Source of the DNA: Flammeovirgaceae bacterium UBA2338
GTDB taxonomy: Bacteria; Bacteroidota; Bacteroidia; Cytophagales; Cyclobacteriaceae
Reading direction: 5' to 3'
Length of the DNA stretch: 64,000 nt
NCBI GenBank assembly: GCA_002344795.1
Contig: DDUM01000054.1
Location: 62,001 to 126,000 of the forward strand
The notes under the pieces are model-generated. The model was not told the origin of the DNA, did not search any database, and worked only from the letters and a program-made list of their open reading frames with translations. The position numbers and the translations under genes were made by a program. Below, piece after piece: positions 7,828 through 15,868 of this stretch; position 1 is the first letter of the stretch; the number at the start of each line of letters is the position of its first letter.

Positions 7828-9330
7828 TTACTTCATTTTTTGTAGTGTAAATCCTGCCAGATCGAGTGCAGTTACTTCTCCAGCAGTATTGAGTTGGAAA
7901 AGGGCAGTCATATCACCATTCCACTTTTTTTCCATTGGGCCTTTGAAGGTGTCAAAGTTCCAGTGCGACAGCGTTGCCTTGTGCATGTTGTTAATATTCA
8001 CTGATAAATTATTTCCATCAGTAGATACTTTCACTTCTCCCAGCAACTTATCTTGATAGGTTCCAGTGTAAGCAGATAGCGGTAGAGAAGGCTTTGTGTT
8101 TGCCACTCTTTTTTCATCTTGTGCTTTTTGAGCTGCTTTTCCTGCTTCAAAAAGCTGTGTATAAAGTTTTAGAAAATCGCTGCTCCAGTCGGTGGTGCCT
8201 CCAAGTGCAAAGAGGTCAAAGGCTTTGTACATAAGTGCATGGCGTACTTCTACGTGATCGGTATTTCCAAATACGTACACTGCAATCCTTTCTTCTGGTA
8301 TCTGCCCGTGAATGGCAATAGACCCCGGAAGGCTTCCGGTATGGAAATTTAATTTTCTTCCTTTGTAATCTTGCTGGAACCACCCTAAACCATAGGAGGT
8401 GAAATTTGGTTTGGTGAGTTGAGCGGTAGGATAAAACTCTGATGAAGGAACCAGTGTTTGCACGCTAGTCATCTCCTCCCATGTTTTGGGTTGAACCAAA
8501 CGACCACCCTCATATTTGCCGCTGTCTAACATGCTTTTTGTCCATTTACTGATGTCTTCAATAGAAGACCAAACTGATCCAGCGGGCCCAATGGCATCCG
8601 CACTCATGTCTTCGATCACTATGTTTTTGCCCTCCATTTTCATGTGTGGCTTTGTTCTGTTTGTGTTGGGAGCCGCGTTTAGTGTGGGATAGGTGTTGTT
8701 CATTCCCAGAGGACTGAAAATTCTTTCTTTAACAAATTCTTCCCAGGGTTTTCCGCTTACTTTTTCTATTACCTGACCGGCAGCGAGATAGAAAATGTTT
8801 TGATAGATAAAACTCGACCGAAAAGAATAACTTGGCTTCACCCATCGCATCCTCTCCAATATTTCTTCACTACTAATATCCATATAGCTCCATAAGAAAT
8901 CGGTATTTCCTACACCACTGTTATGAAGAAAAAGGTCTTTAATTCTCATCTCTCGTGTTACATAGGGATCGTAGAGTTGAAACTCCGGCAGGTACTTTAT
9001 AACAGGGTCGTTCCAATCCACCTTGCCTTCATCCACTAAGATGCCCATGCAAGTGGCCGTCATGGCTTTGGTGGTAGAAGCACAGGCAAATAAAGTGTTG
9101 TTGTCTACTGCATTGTTGGTATTCAACTCACGCAAACCATATGCTTTTTTGAATATCACTTCGTTGTCTTTGACAACGGTAATAGCCAGTCCTACAGCGT
9201 CCCATTGCTTTCTCGCATTTTCTACATAAGTGTCAAACTCCTTAAGCTGTTGAGTAAGTGCTTTTGACTGTGCAAAAGCAAAGTTTATAGTAAGAACACC
9301 ACAGAATAGAAGCAGGCCAATTTTTTTCAT
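7828..9330 (-). CDS. Serine hydrolase of the beta-lactamase/D-Ala-D-Ala peptidase (S12) family
   Basis: Exported serine hydrolase, 500 residues, with signal peptide ending at FAFAQ (about residue 21). The SxxK motif is STTK (S85, K88), a Tyr motif YQN occurs near residue 177, and HTG replaces KTG near residue 333. The C-terminal 100 residues form a DUF3471-like domain (AYTGTYQDKLLGEVKV). This combination is typical of Bacteroidota S12 esterases/peptidases acting on D-amino-acid peptides or small esters; it is probably not a true beta-lactamase. The substrate cannot be called. It lies 73 bases upstream of the S41-like gene on the same strand, so co-transcription is possible. Confidence 0.85.
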   Translation of the reverse strand: MKKIGLLLFCGVLTINFAFAQSKALTQQLKEFDTYVENARKQWDAVGLAITVVKDNEVIFKKAYGLRELNTNNAVDNNTLFACASTTKAMTATCMGILVDEGKVDWNDPVIKYLPEFQLYDPYVTREMRIKDLFLHNSGVGNTDFLWSYMDISSEEILERMRWVKPSYSFRSSFIYQNIFYLAAGQVIEKVSGKPWEEFVKERIFSPLGMNNTYPTLNAAPNTNRTKPHMKMEGKNIVIEDMSADAIGPAGSVWSSIEDISKWTKSMLDSGKYEGGRLVQPKTWEEMTSVQTLVPSSEFYPTAQLTKPNFTSYGLGWFQQDYKGRKLNFHTGSLPGSIAIHGQIPEERIAVYVFGNTDHVEVRHALMYKAFDLFALGGTTDWSSDFLKLYTQLFEAGKAAQKAQDEKRVANTKPSLPLSAYTGTYQDKLLGEVKVSTDGNNLSVNINNMHKATLSHWNFDTFKGPMEKKWNGDMTALFQLNTAGEVTALDLAGFTLQKMK

Positions 9331-9396
9331 AAGAGCTTGTTTTTAGAAAGATATAAAATCATATGTTAAAATACAGATCAACAAATTTCAATAACC

Positions 9397-9663
9397 CTAT
9401 TGCCCTTTTTCGAGCGCTGATTTGTTCTTTTTTATTATTCTAAATATGGCCGGAATGGCTATCAATACCCAAATGACATTGATGAGCGCTGAAGGAAATG
9501 CACCATAATATACAGTGTTGGCGATGAGAAAAGCGGCACCGGTAAGATTGAGAATTTGAAACAGGAGAGAGCCAGAGTCTATCTTTTGGTAACTGTTTAA
9601 TCCATAGGCGAGAATCACTTCCACCGATCCAATCCATCCAAGTATATCTATGAGTAATTTCAT
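9397..9663 (-). CDS. Small integral membrane protein, CBU_0592-like
   Basis: Protein of 88 residues starting MKLLIDILGW at 9663; an upstream in-frame Met at 9726 would add 21 polar residues and is less likely. Three hydrophobic helices (LIDILGWIGSVEVILAYGL, LLFQILNLTGAAFLIANTVY, ALINVIWVLIAIPAIFRII) make up nearly the whole protein, and the tail is basic. The pattern matches the CBU_0592-type membrane family of unknown function. It diverges from the oligopeptidase at 9872, with a 208-base gap containing a 13-bp direct repeat. Confidence 0.6.
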   Translation of the reverse strand: MKLLIDILGWIGSVEVILAYGLNSYQKIDSGSLLFQILNLTGAAFLIANTVYYGAFPSALINVIWVLIAIPAIFRIIKKNKSALEKGQ

Positions 9664-9698
9664 GTTACATAAATATGCAATTTTGACGGGGTGGTCAA

Positions 9699-9759
9699 AT
9701 ACGCGATTCAAATGTTGAGCTGTCAATTGTTAATCACAGTGAGTGTATACGCGATTCAA
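9699..9759. repeat. 13-bp direct repeat in divergent intergenic region
   Basis: ATACGCGATTCAA occurs at 9699-9711 and again at 9747-9759, 48 bases apart start to start. It lies between the divergent small membrane protein gene and the oligopeptidase gene. This is a possible pair of binding sites for one regulator, or duplication debris. Confidence 0.45.
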
Positions 9760-9834
9760 TAATAATTTACTTTGATTTAGTTTTCCTAAATGATCAGAAA
9801 TTATAAATGTGCTGGGTGGAGCAACCAATTTGAC

Positions 9835-9842
9835 TAAATTTG
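9835..9842 (+). promoter_or_regulatory. Bacteroidota -7 element for M3 oligopeptidase
   Basis: TAAATTTG is an exact TANNTTTG match, 29 bases before the ATG at 9872. Its position inside the longer reading frame from 9809 supports choosing 9872 as the start. Confidence 0.5.
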
Positions 9843-9871
9843 CGCATCGATTTTTTACAATCCACACATTC

Positions 9872-11596
9872 ATGAGTTCAGCACTATCTATTCCAAAAAG
9901 ACCAGCACGCCAGTTTCTACCCGAAGATTTCACAGTAACCACCTGGGAGACTTTGAAACCTTATTTTGACAAGCTCATGGATATGGAGTTGTCTTCACTC
10001 GGTCAGCTAGAAAAATGGTTGAAGCACCGCAGTGAGTTAGAATCTGTTGTTTCTGAGGATGCAGGATGGAGATACATTCACATGACCTGCTTCACAGAAA
10101 ATGAAGAGCATAGAAAGAGATATCAGGATTTTGTAGAAAACATTCAGCCACATATGTCACCCCTGTCGGATGCCCTTAACAAGAAATTGATGTCATGTGA
10201 ATACATGAAATCCCTTGAAAAACAGGAAGGCTATGATATGATGGTGCGAAACATCAGAAAGGAAATTGAACTGTTCAGAGAGGCGAACATTCCATTGTTT
10301 ACTGAGATCAACATGAAAACCCAGAAGTATGGGCAGATTTCTGGTGCGATGGCTGTTGAGATAGATGGAAAGGAGCTGACCATGCAGCAGGCAGGTGTGT
10401 TGCTAATGTCTACCGATAGAGAAAAAAGAGAAACAGTTTACAGAACAATTCTGGAAAGAAGACTTAAAGATAAAGAGACATTGGATCAATTGTTTTCGGA
10501 GTTGATCCAATTGCGAACCAAAGTGGCTTCCAATGCTGACTTTTCCAATTTTAGAGATTACATGTTTAAGTCTTATGGCCGTTTCGACTACACACCTGAA
10601 GACTGCTTTCAATTCCATGAAGCTATTCACTCTGCGGTAGTTCCTATTTTGGACAAGATGGCTCAGCGAAGAAAGGAAAAGTTGAGGGTATCTGCATTAC
10701 GACCTTGGGATAAGGCTGTAGATCCTGAGGGGAGAGAGCCGCTAAAAGCATTTAAGGACGGAAAAGAACTTACAGAAAAAGCGATTACTGTATTTACAAA
10801 ATTAGATCCTTATTTGGGCCAATGTCTCAGTATCATGCGTGAAATGGGACATCTGGATTTGGATTCCAGAAAAGGTAAAGCACCAGGTGGGTACAATTAT
10901 CCTTTGGCTGAGATTGGCGTTCCGTTCATTTTTATGAACGCTACATCTACTCTGAGAGACATGACAACCATCATGCACGAGGGGGGACATGCTGTACACA
11001 ACTTCCTTACCATGGATTTAGCGCTCAATGATTTTAAATCGCCTCCAATGGAAGTGGCCGAATTGGCCTCCATGTCCATGGAGCTGATTTCTATGGATCA
11101 TTGGAATGTTTTCTTTGACAACGAAGCTGATTTAAAAAGAGCCAAGCTGGAGCACCTGGAAGATTTGATTGCTACCCTTCCCTGGGTGGCTACAATTGAT
11201 AAGTACCAGCATTGGATATATGAAAACCCCGGACATACACCGGAGGAAAGAAAAGTGAACTGGAACAGAATTGTGGATGAATTCTCTGATAGTATTACAG
11301 ACTGGAACGGACTTCAGGAGGGAAAAGACTACATGTGGCAGAAGCAGTTGCACTTATATGAAGTACCCTTTTACTACATAGAATATGGAATGGCTCAATT
11401 GGGAGCAATTGCGGTTTGGAGAAATTATAGAAAAGATCCGCAAAAGGGATTGCAGGGATACATGAATGCCTTAAGGTTAGGGTATATGAAAACGATCCCT
11501 GAAATTTATTCGGCAGCAGGTATTCGTTTCGACTTTAGTAAAGAATACATTAAGGAGTTAATGGAGTTTGTAAAGCAAGAAATCGATAAAATCTAG
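9872..11596 (+). CDS. M3-family oligoendopeptidase (PepF-like)
   Basis: Cytoplasmic zinc metallopeptidase that degrades short peptides. Length is 574 residues from the ATG at 9872. An in-frame ATG at 9809 was rejected because a promoter -7 box lies between the two and the extra residues (GGATNLTKFAHRF) match nothing in the family. The zinc motif HEGGH starts at about residue 369, and the following ELASMSMELIS supplies the third ligand (Glu). No signal peptide is present. The last 4 bases overlap the end of the convergent marR gene. Confidence 0.9.
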   Translation: MSSALSIPKRPARQFLPEDFTVTTWETLKPYFDKLMDMELSSLGQLEKWLKHRSELESVVSEDAGWRYIHMTCFTENEEHRKRYQDFVENIQPHMSPLSDALNKKLMSCEYMKSLEKQEGYDMMVRNIRKEIELFREANIPLFTEINMKTQKYGQISGAMAVEIDGKELTMQQAGVLLMSTDREKRETVYRTILERRLKDKETLDQLFSELIQLRTKVASNADFSNFRDYMFKSYGRFDYTPEDCFQFHEAIHSAVVPILDKMAQRRKEKLRVSALRPWDKAVDPEGREPLKAFKDGKELTEKAITVFTKLDPYLGQCLSIMREMGHLDLDSRKGKAPGGYNYPLAEIGVPFIFMNATSTLRDMTTIMHEGGHAVHNFLTMDLALNDFKSPPMEVAELASMSMELISMDHWNVFFDNEADLKRAKLEHLEDLIATLPWVATIDKYQHWIYENPGHTPEERKVNWNRIVDEFSDSITDWNGLQEGKDYMWQKQLHLYEVPFYYIEYGMAQLGAIAVWRNYRKDPQKGLQGYMNALRLGYMKTIPEIYSAAGIRFDFSKEYIKELMEFVKQEIDKI

Positions 11597-12042
11597 CCTC
11601 TTAGCTTGTCAAGAAGTCGGCTGAGTTGGTTGGCCTCGGCCTCAGTGAGGTTGCTCATTATGTTATCCAGGGAGGATACCTGAGCATCGGACTTCTTGAG
11701 TAATTCCAGGCCTTGTTCGCTTATTTTAATACTGGCAGCACGTTTGTCTTCCGGACTCTTATTTTTTACAATCAACTTCTTCAAAAGAAGACGATCCAAC
11801 AGCCGGGAGACGTCAGAGTTTTTGTCCATCATTCTGGACTTTATTTCTGATCCTGATATTTGATTGGGATGCTGACCTCTTAGAATAGATAAGATATTAA
11901 ACTGTTGTGAGGTAATGCCAAATTGAGAGAAGAAATCTTTATGTAGGTTGGCAAGCCAACCCGAGGTGTAGATGATGTTAATGGCAGCTTCCTGATAAAT
12001 GTTTCTAAAACGAGATTGTTTTATTTCTTCTTTTATGTTCAT
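11593..12042 (-). CDS. MarR-family transcriptional regulator
   Basis: Winged-helix regulator of 149 residues. The DNA-binding core reads SQQFNILSILRG, then a helix-turn-helix around ISGSEIKSRMMDKNSDVSRLLDRLLLKKLI, then the wing (SPEDKRAASIKISEQGLELL). Flanking helices form the usual MarR dimer. It lies 59 bases downstream of yceI on the same strand, with an intrinsic terminator between them. Two palindromes upstream of yceI, one with a TTGTA-N3-TACAA core, look like MarR operators. I infer that it represses yceI and, through read-through, itself. Confidence 0.88.
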   Translation of the reverse strand: MNIKEEIKQSRFRNIYQEAAINIIYTSGWLANLHKDFFSQFGITSQQFNILSILRGQHPNQISGSEIKSRMMDKNSDVSRLLDRLLLKKLIVKNKSPEDKRAASIKISEQGLELLKKSDAQVSSLDNIMSNLTEAEANQLSRLLDKLRG

Positions 12043-12054
12043 AGTGAAATAAAA

Positions 12055-12091
12055 ATAGGGAAGGAGCGCTATTTTAAAGAACCTTCCCTAT
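12055..12091 (-). terminator. Intrinsic terminator after yceI
   Basis: On the minus strand a perfect 10-bp stem (ATAGGGAAGG / CCTTCCCTAT, 17-base loop) is followed directly by TTTTTATTT. It sits 11 bases after the yceI stop and 12 bases before the marR ATG, so marR must be expressed by read-through or from a promoter inside this short gap. Confidence 0.8.
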
Positions 12092-12101
12092 AAAATATCT
12101 T

Positions 12102-12674
12102 TTAGACTTTGCTTAGCTGCAATTTACACTCAATCTCCACTTCATCCCCTACTACAAACTCTCCTGATTCTAGCTTGTTGCTCCATTTTAGGCCATACTC
12201 CTGACGGTTGAGTTTACCATTCAATTTAAAACCTGCCTTCATTTCCTTTCCGGTATTTATCGAGCCGCCATAATTCACATCAAAAACAACATCGTTGGTT
12301 ACATCACGCATTGTAAGTTTGCCTTTTAGCTGATACTTGCTCCCTGTCTTCACCAAGTTCCCTTTGAAGGAAATAGTAGGGAATTTTTCAGCATTGAAAA
12401 AATCATCTGATCGCAAATGCCCGTCCCGTTTTTCATTTTCGGTATTAACTGACGCTACCTGAGCAATAAATTCCACTTCAGCTCCATTGAAATCTTCCGA
12501 CTTAGCAGTCACCTTGCCTTCGAACTGTTTAAAATTCCCCTCGACTTCGGATATCATCATGTGAGTAACATTAAATCCTATCTTACTGTGTGCCTGATCG
12601 ATCCTCCATGTGCCCTGTCCAAAAGCTAGGCTTACCAGGGTGCTTAATACGAGTATTGCTATTGTTCTTTTCAT
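12102..12674 (-). CDS. YceI-family periplasmic lipid-binding protein
   Basis: Exported lipocalin-like protein of 190 residues with signal peptide ending at LAFGQ (residue 20), followed directly by the family start TWRIDQAHSKIGFNVTHM. Other YceI features are the FNAEKFPTISFKG strand, LTMRDVTNDV and the C-terminal KLNRQEYGLKWSNK. Family members bind amphiphilic molecules such as polyprenoids in a hydrophobic tunnel. The gene is under a promoter region with two palindromes and is followed by an intrinsic terminator and a marR gene, a recurrent pairing in Bacteroidota. Confidence 0.92.
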   Translation of the reverse strand: MKRTIAILVLSTLVSLAFGQGTWRIDQAHSKIGFNVTHMMISEVEGNFKQFEGKVTAKSEDFNGAEVEFIAQVASVNTENEKRDGHLRSDDFFNAEKFPTISFKGNLVKTGSKYQLKGKLTMRDVTNDVVFDVNYGGSINTGKEMKAGFKLNGKLNRQEYGLKWSNKLESGEFVVGDEVEIECKLQLSKV

Positions 12675-12688
12675 GGTTTAAATATTTT

Positions 12689-12703
12689 ATTGTATAGTAC
12701 AAT
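12689..12703. promoter_or_regulatory. Palindrome upstream of yceI (candidate MarR operator 1)
   Basis: ATTGTATAGTACAAT is a 15-base palindrome (6-bp arms, 3-base centre), 15 bases upstream of the yceI ATG. TTGTA...TACAA cores are typical of MarR operators, and a marR gene is next downstream of yceI. Confidence 0.55.
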
Positions 12704-12715
12704 GTAACTAAAACA

Positions 12716-12727
12716 ATGTTTAAACAT
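12716..12727. promoter_or_regulatory. Palindrome upstream of yceI (candidate operator 2)
   Basis: ATGTTTAAACAT is a perfect 12-bp palindrome whose centre is 25 or 26 bases from the centre of the first palindrome, about two and a half helical turns. It may be a second regulator site or a chance AT-rich palindrome. Confidence 0.4.
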
Positions 12728-12764
12728 CTATAAATCCTGTTCTATCAAGATACGATATAGAATG

Positions 12765-15041
12765 TCAAAGATTAAACCAATAGGTAAGTTTTAGCACCAA
12801 CGATCGGTATTTAGGCTGTCCTATCTGAAAAGACTCTCCATGCTCGAATGAGGAAGCAAAATAATTATCAGTATAAACGATGAAAAGGTCAGAAACAGGC
12901 TTGAATCTCCATTGCAGACGGGAATTTATATTCAAATTTTCAATCTGACTATTGTACTGTACGAAGGTAGTCCAAAAGACATTTTTGGTAAAAGTGAAAT
13001 CAAACTTCGGCCCTATTAGAAAAATATCTGCGCTGGCATAGGGTTGCGGCAACCTGATTCGGTTATAAGAAAAATCCATAGACACCACCCCGTACGGTTG
13101 GTAACGGTATTTTATATCACCACCCAGGTTTAAACGGGTACCATTAAAGTATCCGCCCATTCGGGTGTTGAAGCCGTAGGAGATTTTTTTTCGTTCATTT
13201 GAATTGAACCAACCCATTATTACATTATTATGATAAGAAGTGCCTGCTGCCAGTTCCAATGACTCAGTTCGTGTAGGATCAAACGAATTAAAGAGGTAGA
13301 CAAATTCTCGCCTGAGGCGTATATTAAAGTAGGTCATATTCGTAAACCTCATTTGATACATAAGATTGACGTCATAATCAGTTACACCATTTGTTTGATT
13401 CCTGTACAAATCGAAGTCAAACCCCGGACCATATTTTTGGATGATATTTGAGTTAGGGTAGAAGTTGTACCAGACGTTGGAGGAAGCGCGATGGTAATCT
13501 ACCCGTCTTGCAAAGCCTACTTCTGGATTGTAGTTGGCACCTATGTTTTGCAAGCTGGTTCGTATTTCCCATTTCAATGTATTGTATTCGATGTCGGCAC
13601 CTGAAGCAAAAGTAGAGTCCAGTTTAGATGCATCGAAGGAGCGATGGTAAAAGAACTTACCATTCCAATGGTTATTGGCAGTGGCCAGGTTGTAATCCAG
13701 TCCTATAATTCTATTGTAATCATTGGGAGACAATGTAAAAGAGCCATCCAAAGAGTCTTTGAATGCCTGCTTGTTTATGATGATCATTCCAATGTTGGAT
13801 CTGGAAAATACTTTATGCTGGAAGGTGGCGACAGTGTAGTTATTAGATAGCAGGCCAATACTACGGTCTTGCTCTCCTTGCATATTTAAAACACCTACAC
13901 GCAGATTATTATTGATCTTACCACTCAACCTTACTCCATATAGTATTTTGTTTTGCACGTTTTCTCCTGACGCAGTGTCTTCTGCAATGCCTATTCTCCG
14001 GGAAAAGAATGGCCGCATGCGGTCTACACCGAAATCAGAAAATAAGTCTGCGTTCTCAAGGAAAAATTGCCTGCGTTCAGGAAAGAAAATTTCAAATCGA
14101 TCCAGATTGGTTACCTGTTGATCTACATCTACCTGAGAAAAATCCGGATTGACAGTAATATCCAGATTGAGGGCGGAGTTGAGCGCAATTTTGGCATCTC
14201 CTCCAAAACTGAGATTACCTTCTTGTGGGGTTCCTGCTTCAAAATCTCTTTGCTGGGCAGTGGCCATATAAGGGATCACTGAAATATTAGCTCCAGGTTT
14301 TTTTAGTGGGGTATCCCAAATCAATTCCCTGTTAAAGGCTAAAGCCGAAATACTGAAATTCTGTGGGATGGGTGACCAGGTAGACTTCTCTCCTGTTTGA
14401 CTATCAATCCTAAAAAAATTGATATACCATGAACTGAGATCTTCTTTAAAACGAAGCGTTTTGAATGGTATCGCAAATTCTGCTGTCCAGTAACCTTCAA
14501 ATTGTTTGGCTTCTGCATGCCATTTGTTGTCCCAATTCAATGAAAAGGAATTCCAACCACCCCCACCATTGGAAATAAGCCCCTCCCGCTGAACTCCGAA
14601 GGGATTTACACCAAAAATAAATGCATTGGTTCTGTCTTTGAAGGTGTCAAAAACCACAGAAATTCCATCATTGGCATCACCCTTAAAGTCCCTTCGAAGG
14701 GAGGGAGTAACGTATTTACCCGTTCCTCCGATGTTATTATACATTTTGGCCGCGATGTATATATTGTTATTATCATAGGCCATCCTAATTTCTGTGTTGA
14801 TCTGTGAATAGGTGGTATCAGATGGGAAAAACTGTTTAAACTGATCTGCCACCTGCGCGTCTTGCCATACAGGCTCATCTAAATCACCATCTATTGTGAT
14901 CCTCTCATCAGTTTTAAAGATACTTAGCCCTGGTTGTTGGGCAAATCCCACATGGCTTAATAAACTAACAAATAGGAAAAAAGCGACACGCACAGTACTC
15001 GGGTTAATTTCAAAGCCGCAATGATACAGCTGATTGCCCAT
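12765..15041 (-). CDS. DUF5916 outer-membrane protein with N-terminal CBM9-like domain (paralog of 3342-5606)
   Basis: Protein of 758 residues, function unknown. The hydrophobic signal (VRVAFFLFVSLLSHVGFAQ) begins about 15 residues after the first Met, so the true start may be slightly downstream, though no later Met fits. The CBM9-like domain spans about 45-240 and the DUF5916 barrel region about 255-758. The C-terminus VLKLTYWFNL matches that of the paralog. Shared blocks include TPSLRRDFKGDANDG, NAFIFGVNPFGVQREGL and FFPERRQFFLENADLF. The two paralogs enclose a reductase, three hydrolases, a small membrane protein, marR and yceI. It is followed 72 bases later by trmN6 on the same strand. 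Confidence 0.85.
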   Translation of the reverse strand: MGNQLYHCGFEINPSTVRVAFFLFVSLLSHVGFAQQPGLSIFKTDERITIDGDLDEPVWQDAQVADQFKQFFPSDTTYSQINTEIRMAYDNNNIYIAAKMYNNIGGTGKYVTPSLRRDFKGDANDGISVVFDTFKDRTNAFIFGVNPFGVQREGLISNGGGGWNSFSLNWDNKWHAEAKQFEGYWTAEFAIPFKTLRFKEDLSSWYINFFRIDSQTGEKSTWSPIPQNFSISALAFNRELIWDTPLKKPGANISVIPYMATAQQRDFEAGTPQEGNLSFGGDAKIALNSALNLDITVNPDFSQVDVDQQVTNLDRFEIFFPERRQFFLENADLFSDFGVDRMRPFFSRRIGIAEDTASGENVQNKILYGVRLSGKINNNLRVGVLNMQGEQDRSIGLLSNNYTVATFQHKVFSRSNIGMIIINKQAFKDSLDGSFTLSPNDYNRIIGLDYNLATANNHWNGKFFYHRSFDASKLDSTFASGADIEYNTLKWEIRTSLQNIGANYNPEVGFARRVDYHRASSNVWYNFYPNSNIIQKYGPGFDFDLYRNQTNGVTDYDVNLMYQMRFTNMTYFNIRLRREFVYLFNSFDPTRTESLELAAGTSYHNNVIMGWFNSNERKKISYGFNTRMGGYFNGTRLNLGGDIKYRYQPYGVVSMDFSYNRIRLPQPYASADIFLIGPKFDFTFTKNVFWTTFVQYNSQIENLNINSRLQWRFKPVSDLFIVYTDNYFASSFEHGESFQIGQPKYRSLVLKLTYWFNL

Positions 15042-15113
15042 AAGGAGCTGACTTTTATGATGAGTGGATGATCAGCAGGATTGACGCAAGCCGCTCACAT
15101 AGAATGCGTTAAG

Positions 15114-15839
15114 TTAATCTGTGATGTAAAAATCAGAGACCATTTCATGATAAGGATGGGTGCGTTTTCCTTCTTCGTTAATCAAAATAAGTTCCCGTTC
15201 CTGATAAGCAACAGAACGATATGCAAACTCCAGTAATAGCCGCTCCACTGGTCTGGACTCCTTATGCCGAACACTCATTTTTTTATTACACAACAAATTA
15301 GCAGATGCAGCCATTTTAGTAAAAGCCACACCTTCTGAATGGGGAAGAATAAGACATAATCGTCCATCAGGGTGTAACAGTCGTTTACAACCTTCAATTA
15401 TAGCAGAATGGGGTAATTCATCCGTATGACGTGAAAGATTTCTCTTTGGGTCGGGCGCCTTATGGCTATTGACGAAATAGGGTGGGTTTGAAACGATCAA
15501 ATCGTACCTTAATGAAGTCGAAAAGTGCTGAAGTGATGAATGGGAAAGTTTGATTTTTTTGTTCCAGGCAGAGGCATTCACATTCTCCAGCGCCTGTTGG
15601 TAAGCATCAAAATCTATTTCTATAGCATCAATATGTACATTTTCTACTGATCGCTGTGCAAGCATTAAAGCAATCAATCCTGTTCCGGTGCCTATATCAA
15701 GTATATTTTGGGCTCCATTTATTTCTGTCCAGGAGCCTAACAGCACGCCATCTGTGCCTACCTTCATTGTAGACCGATCGTGTTGTATATAAAACTGCTT
15801 GAAATAGAACGCGTTGTCTGGGCCGTTTTTTCTGTGCAT
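15114..15839 (-). CDS. trmN6: tRNA1(Val) adenine-37 N6-methyltransferase
   Basis: SAM-dependent methyltransferase that makes m6A37 in tRNA-Val (the YfiC/TrmN6 family). Length is 241 residues. The family N-terminus FYFKQFYIQHDRSTMKVGTD is present from about residue 11. The SAM motif is LDIGTGTGLIALMLAQ (about 42-57) and the N6-adenine catalytic motif is NPPYF (about 111-115). The start is fixed by the N-terminal family match, leaving only 29 bases to the divergent fhs start. Confidence 0.88.
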   Translation of the reverse strand: MHRKNGPDNAFYFKQFYIQHDRSTMKVGTDGVLLGSWTEINGAQNILDIGTGTGLIALMLAQRSVENVHIDAIEIDFDAYQQALENVNASAWNKKIKLSHSSLQHFSTSLRYDLIVSNPPYFVNSHKAPDPKRNLSRHTDELPHSAIIEGCKRLLHPDGRLCLILPHSEGVAFTKMAASANLLCNKKMSVRHKESRPVERLLLEFAYRSVAYQERELILINEEGKRTHPYHEMVSDFYITD

Positions 15840-15868
15840 CTTTCTAAAATTGAAATAAAATTATAAAA

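Noticed and set aside
7828..9330. True beta-lactamase (antibiotic resistance)
   Set aside because: It has SxxK, but HTG replaces KTG, and the DUF3471-like C-terminal domain is that of S12 esterase/peptidase relatives common in Bacteroidota.
9809..9871. Longer start of the M3 oligopeptidase at 9809
   Set aside because: A consensus -7 element (9835-9842) lies inside it and the extra residues match nothing in the family; the ATG at 9872 fits better.
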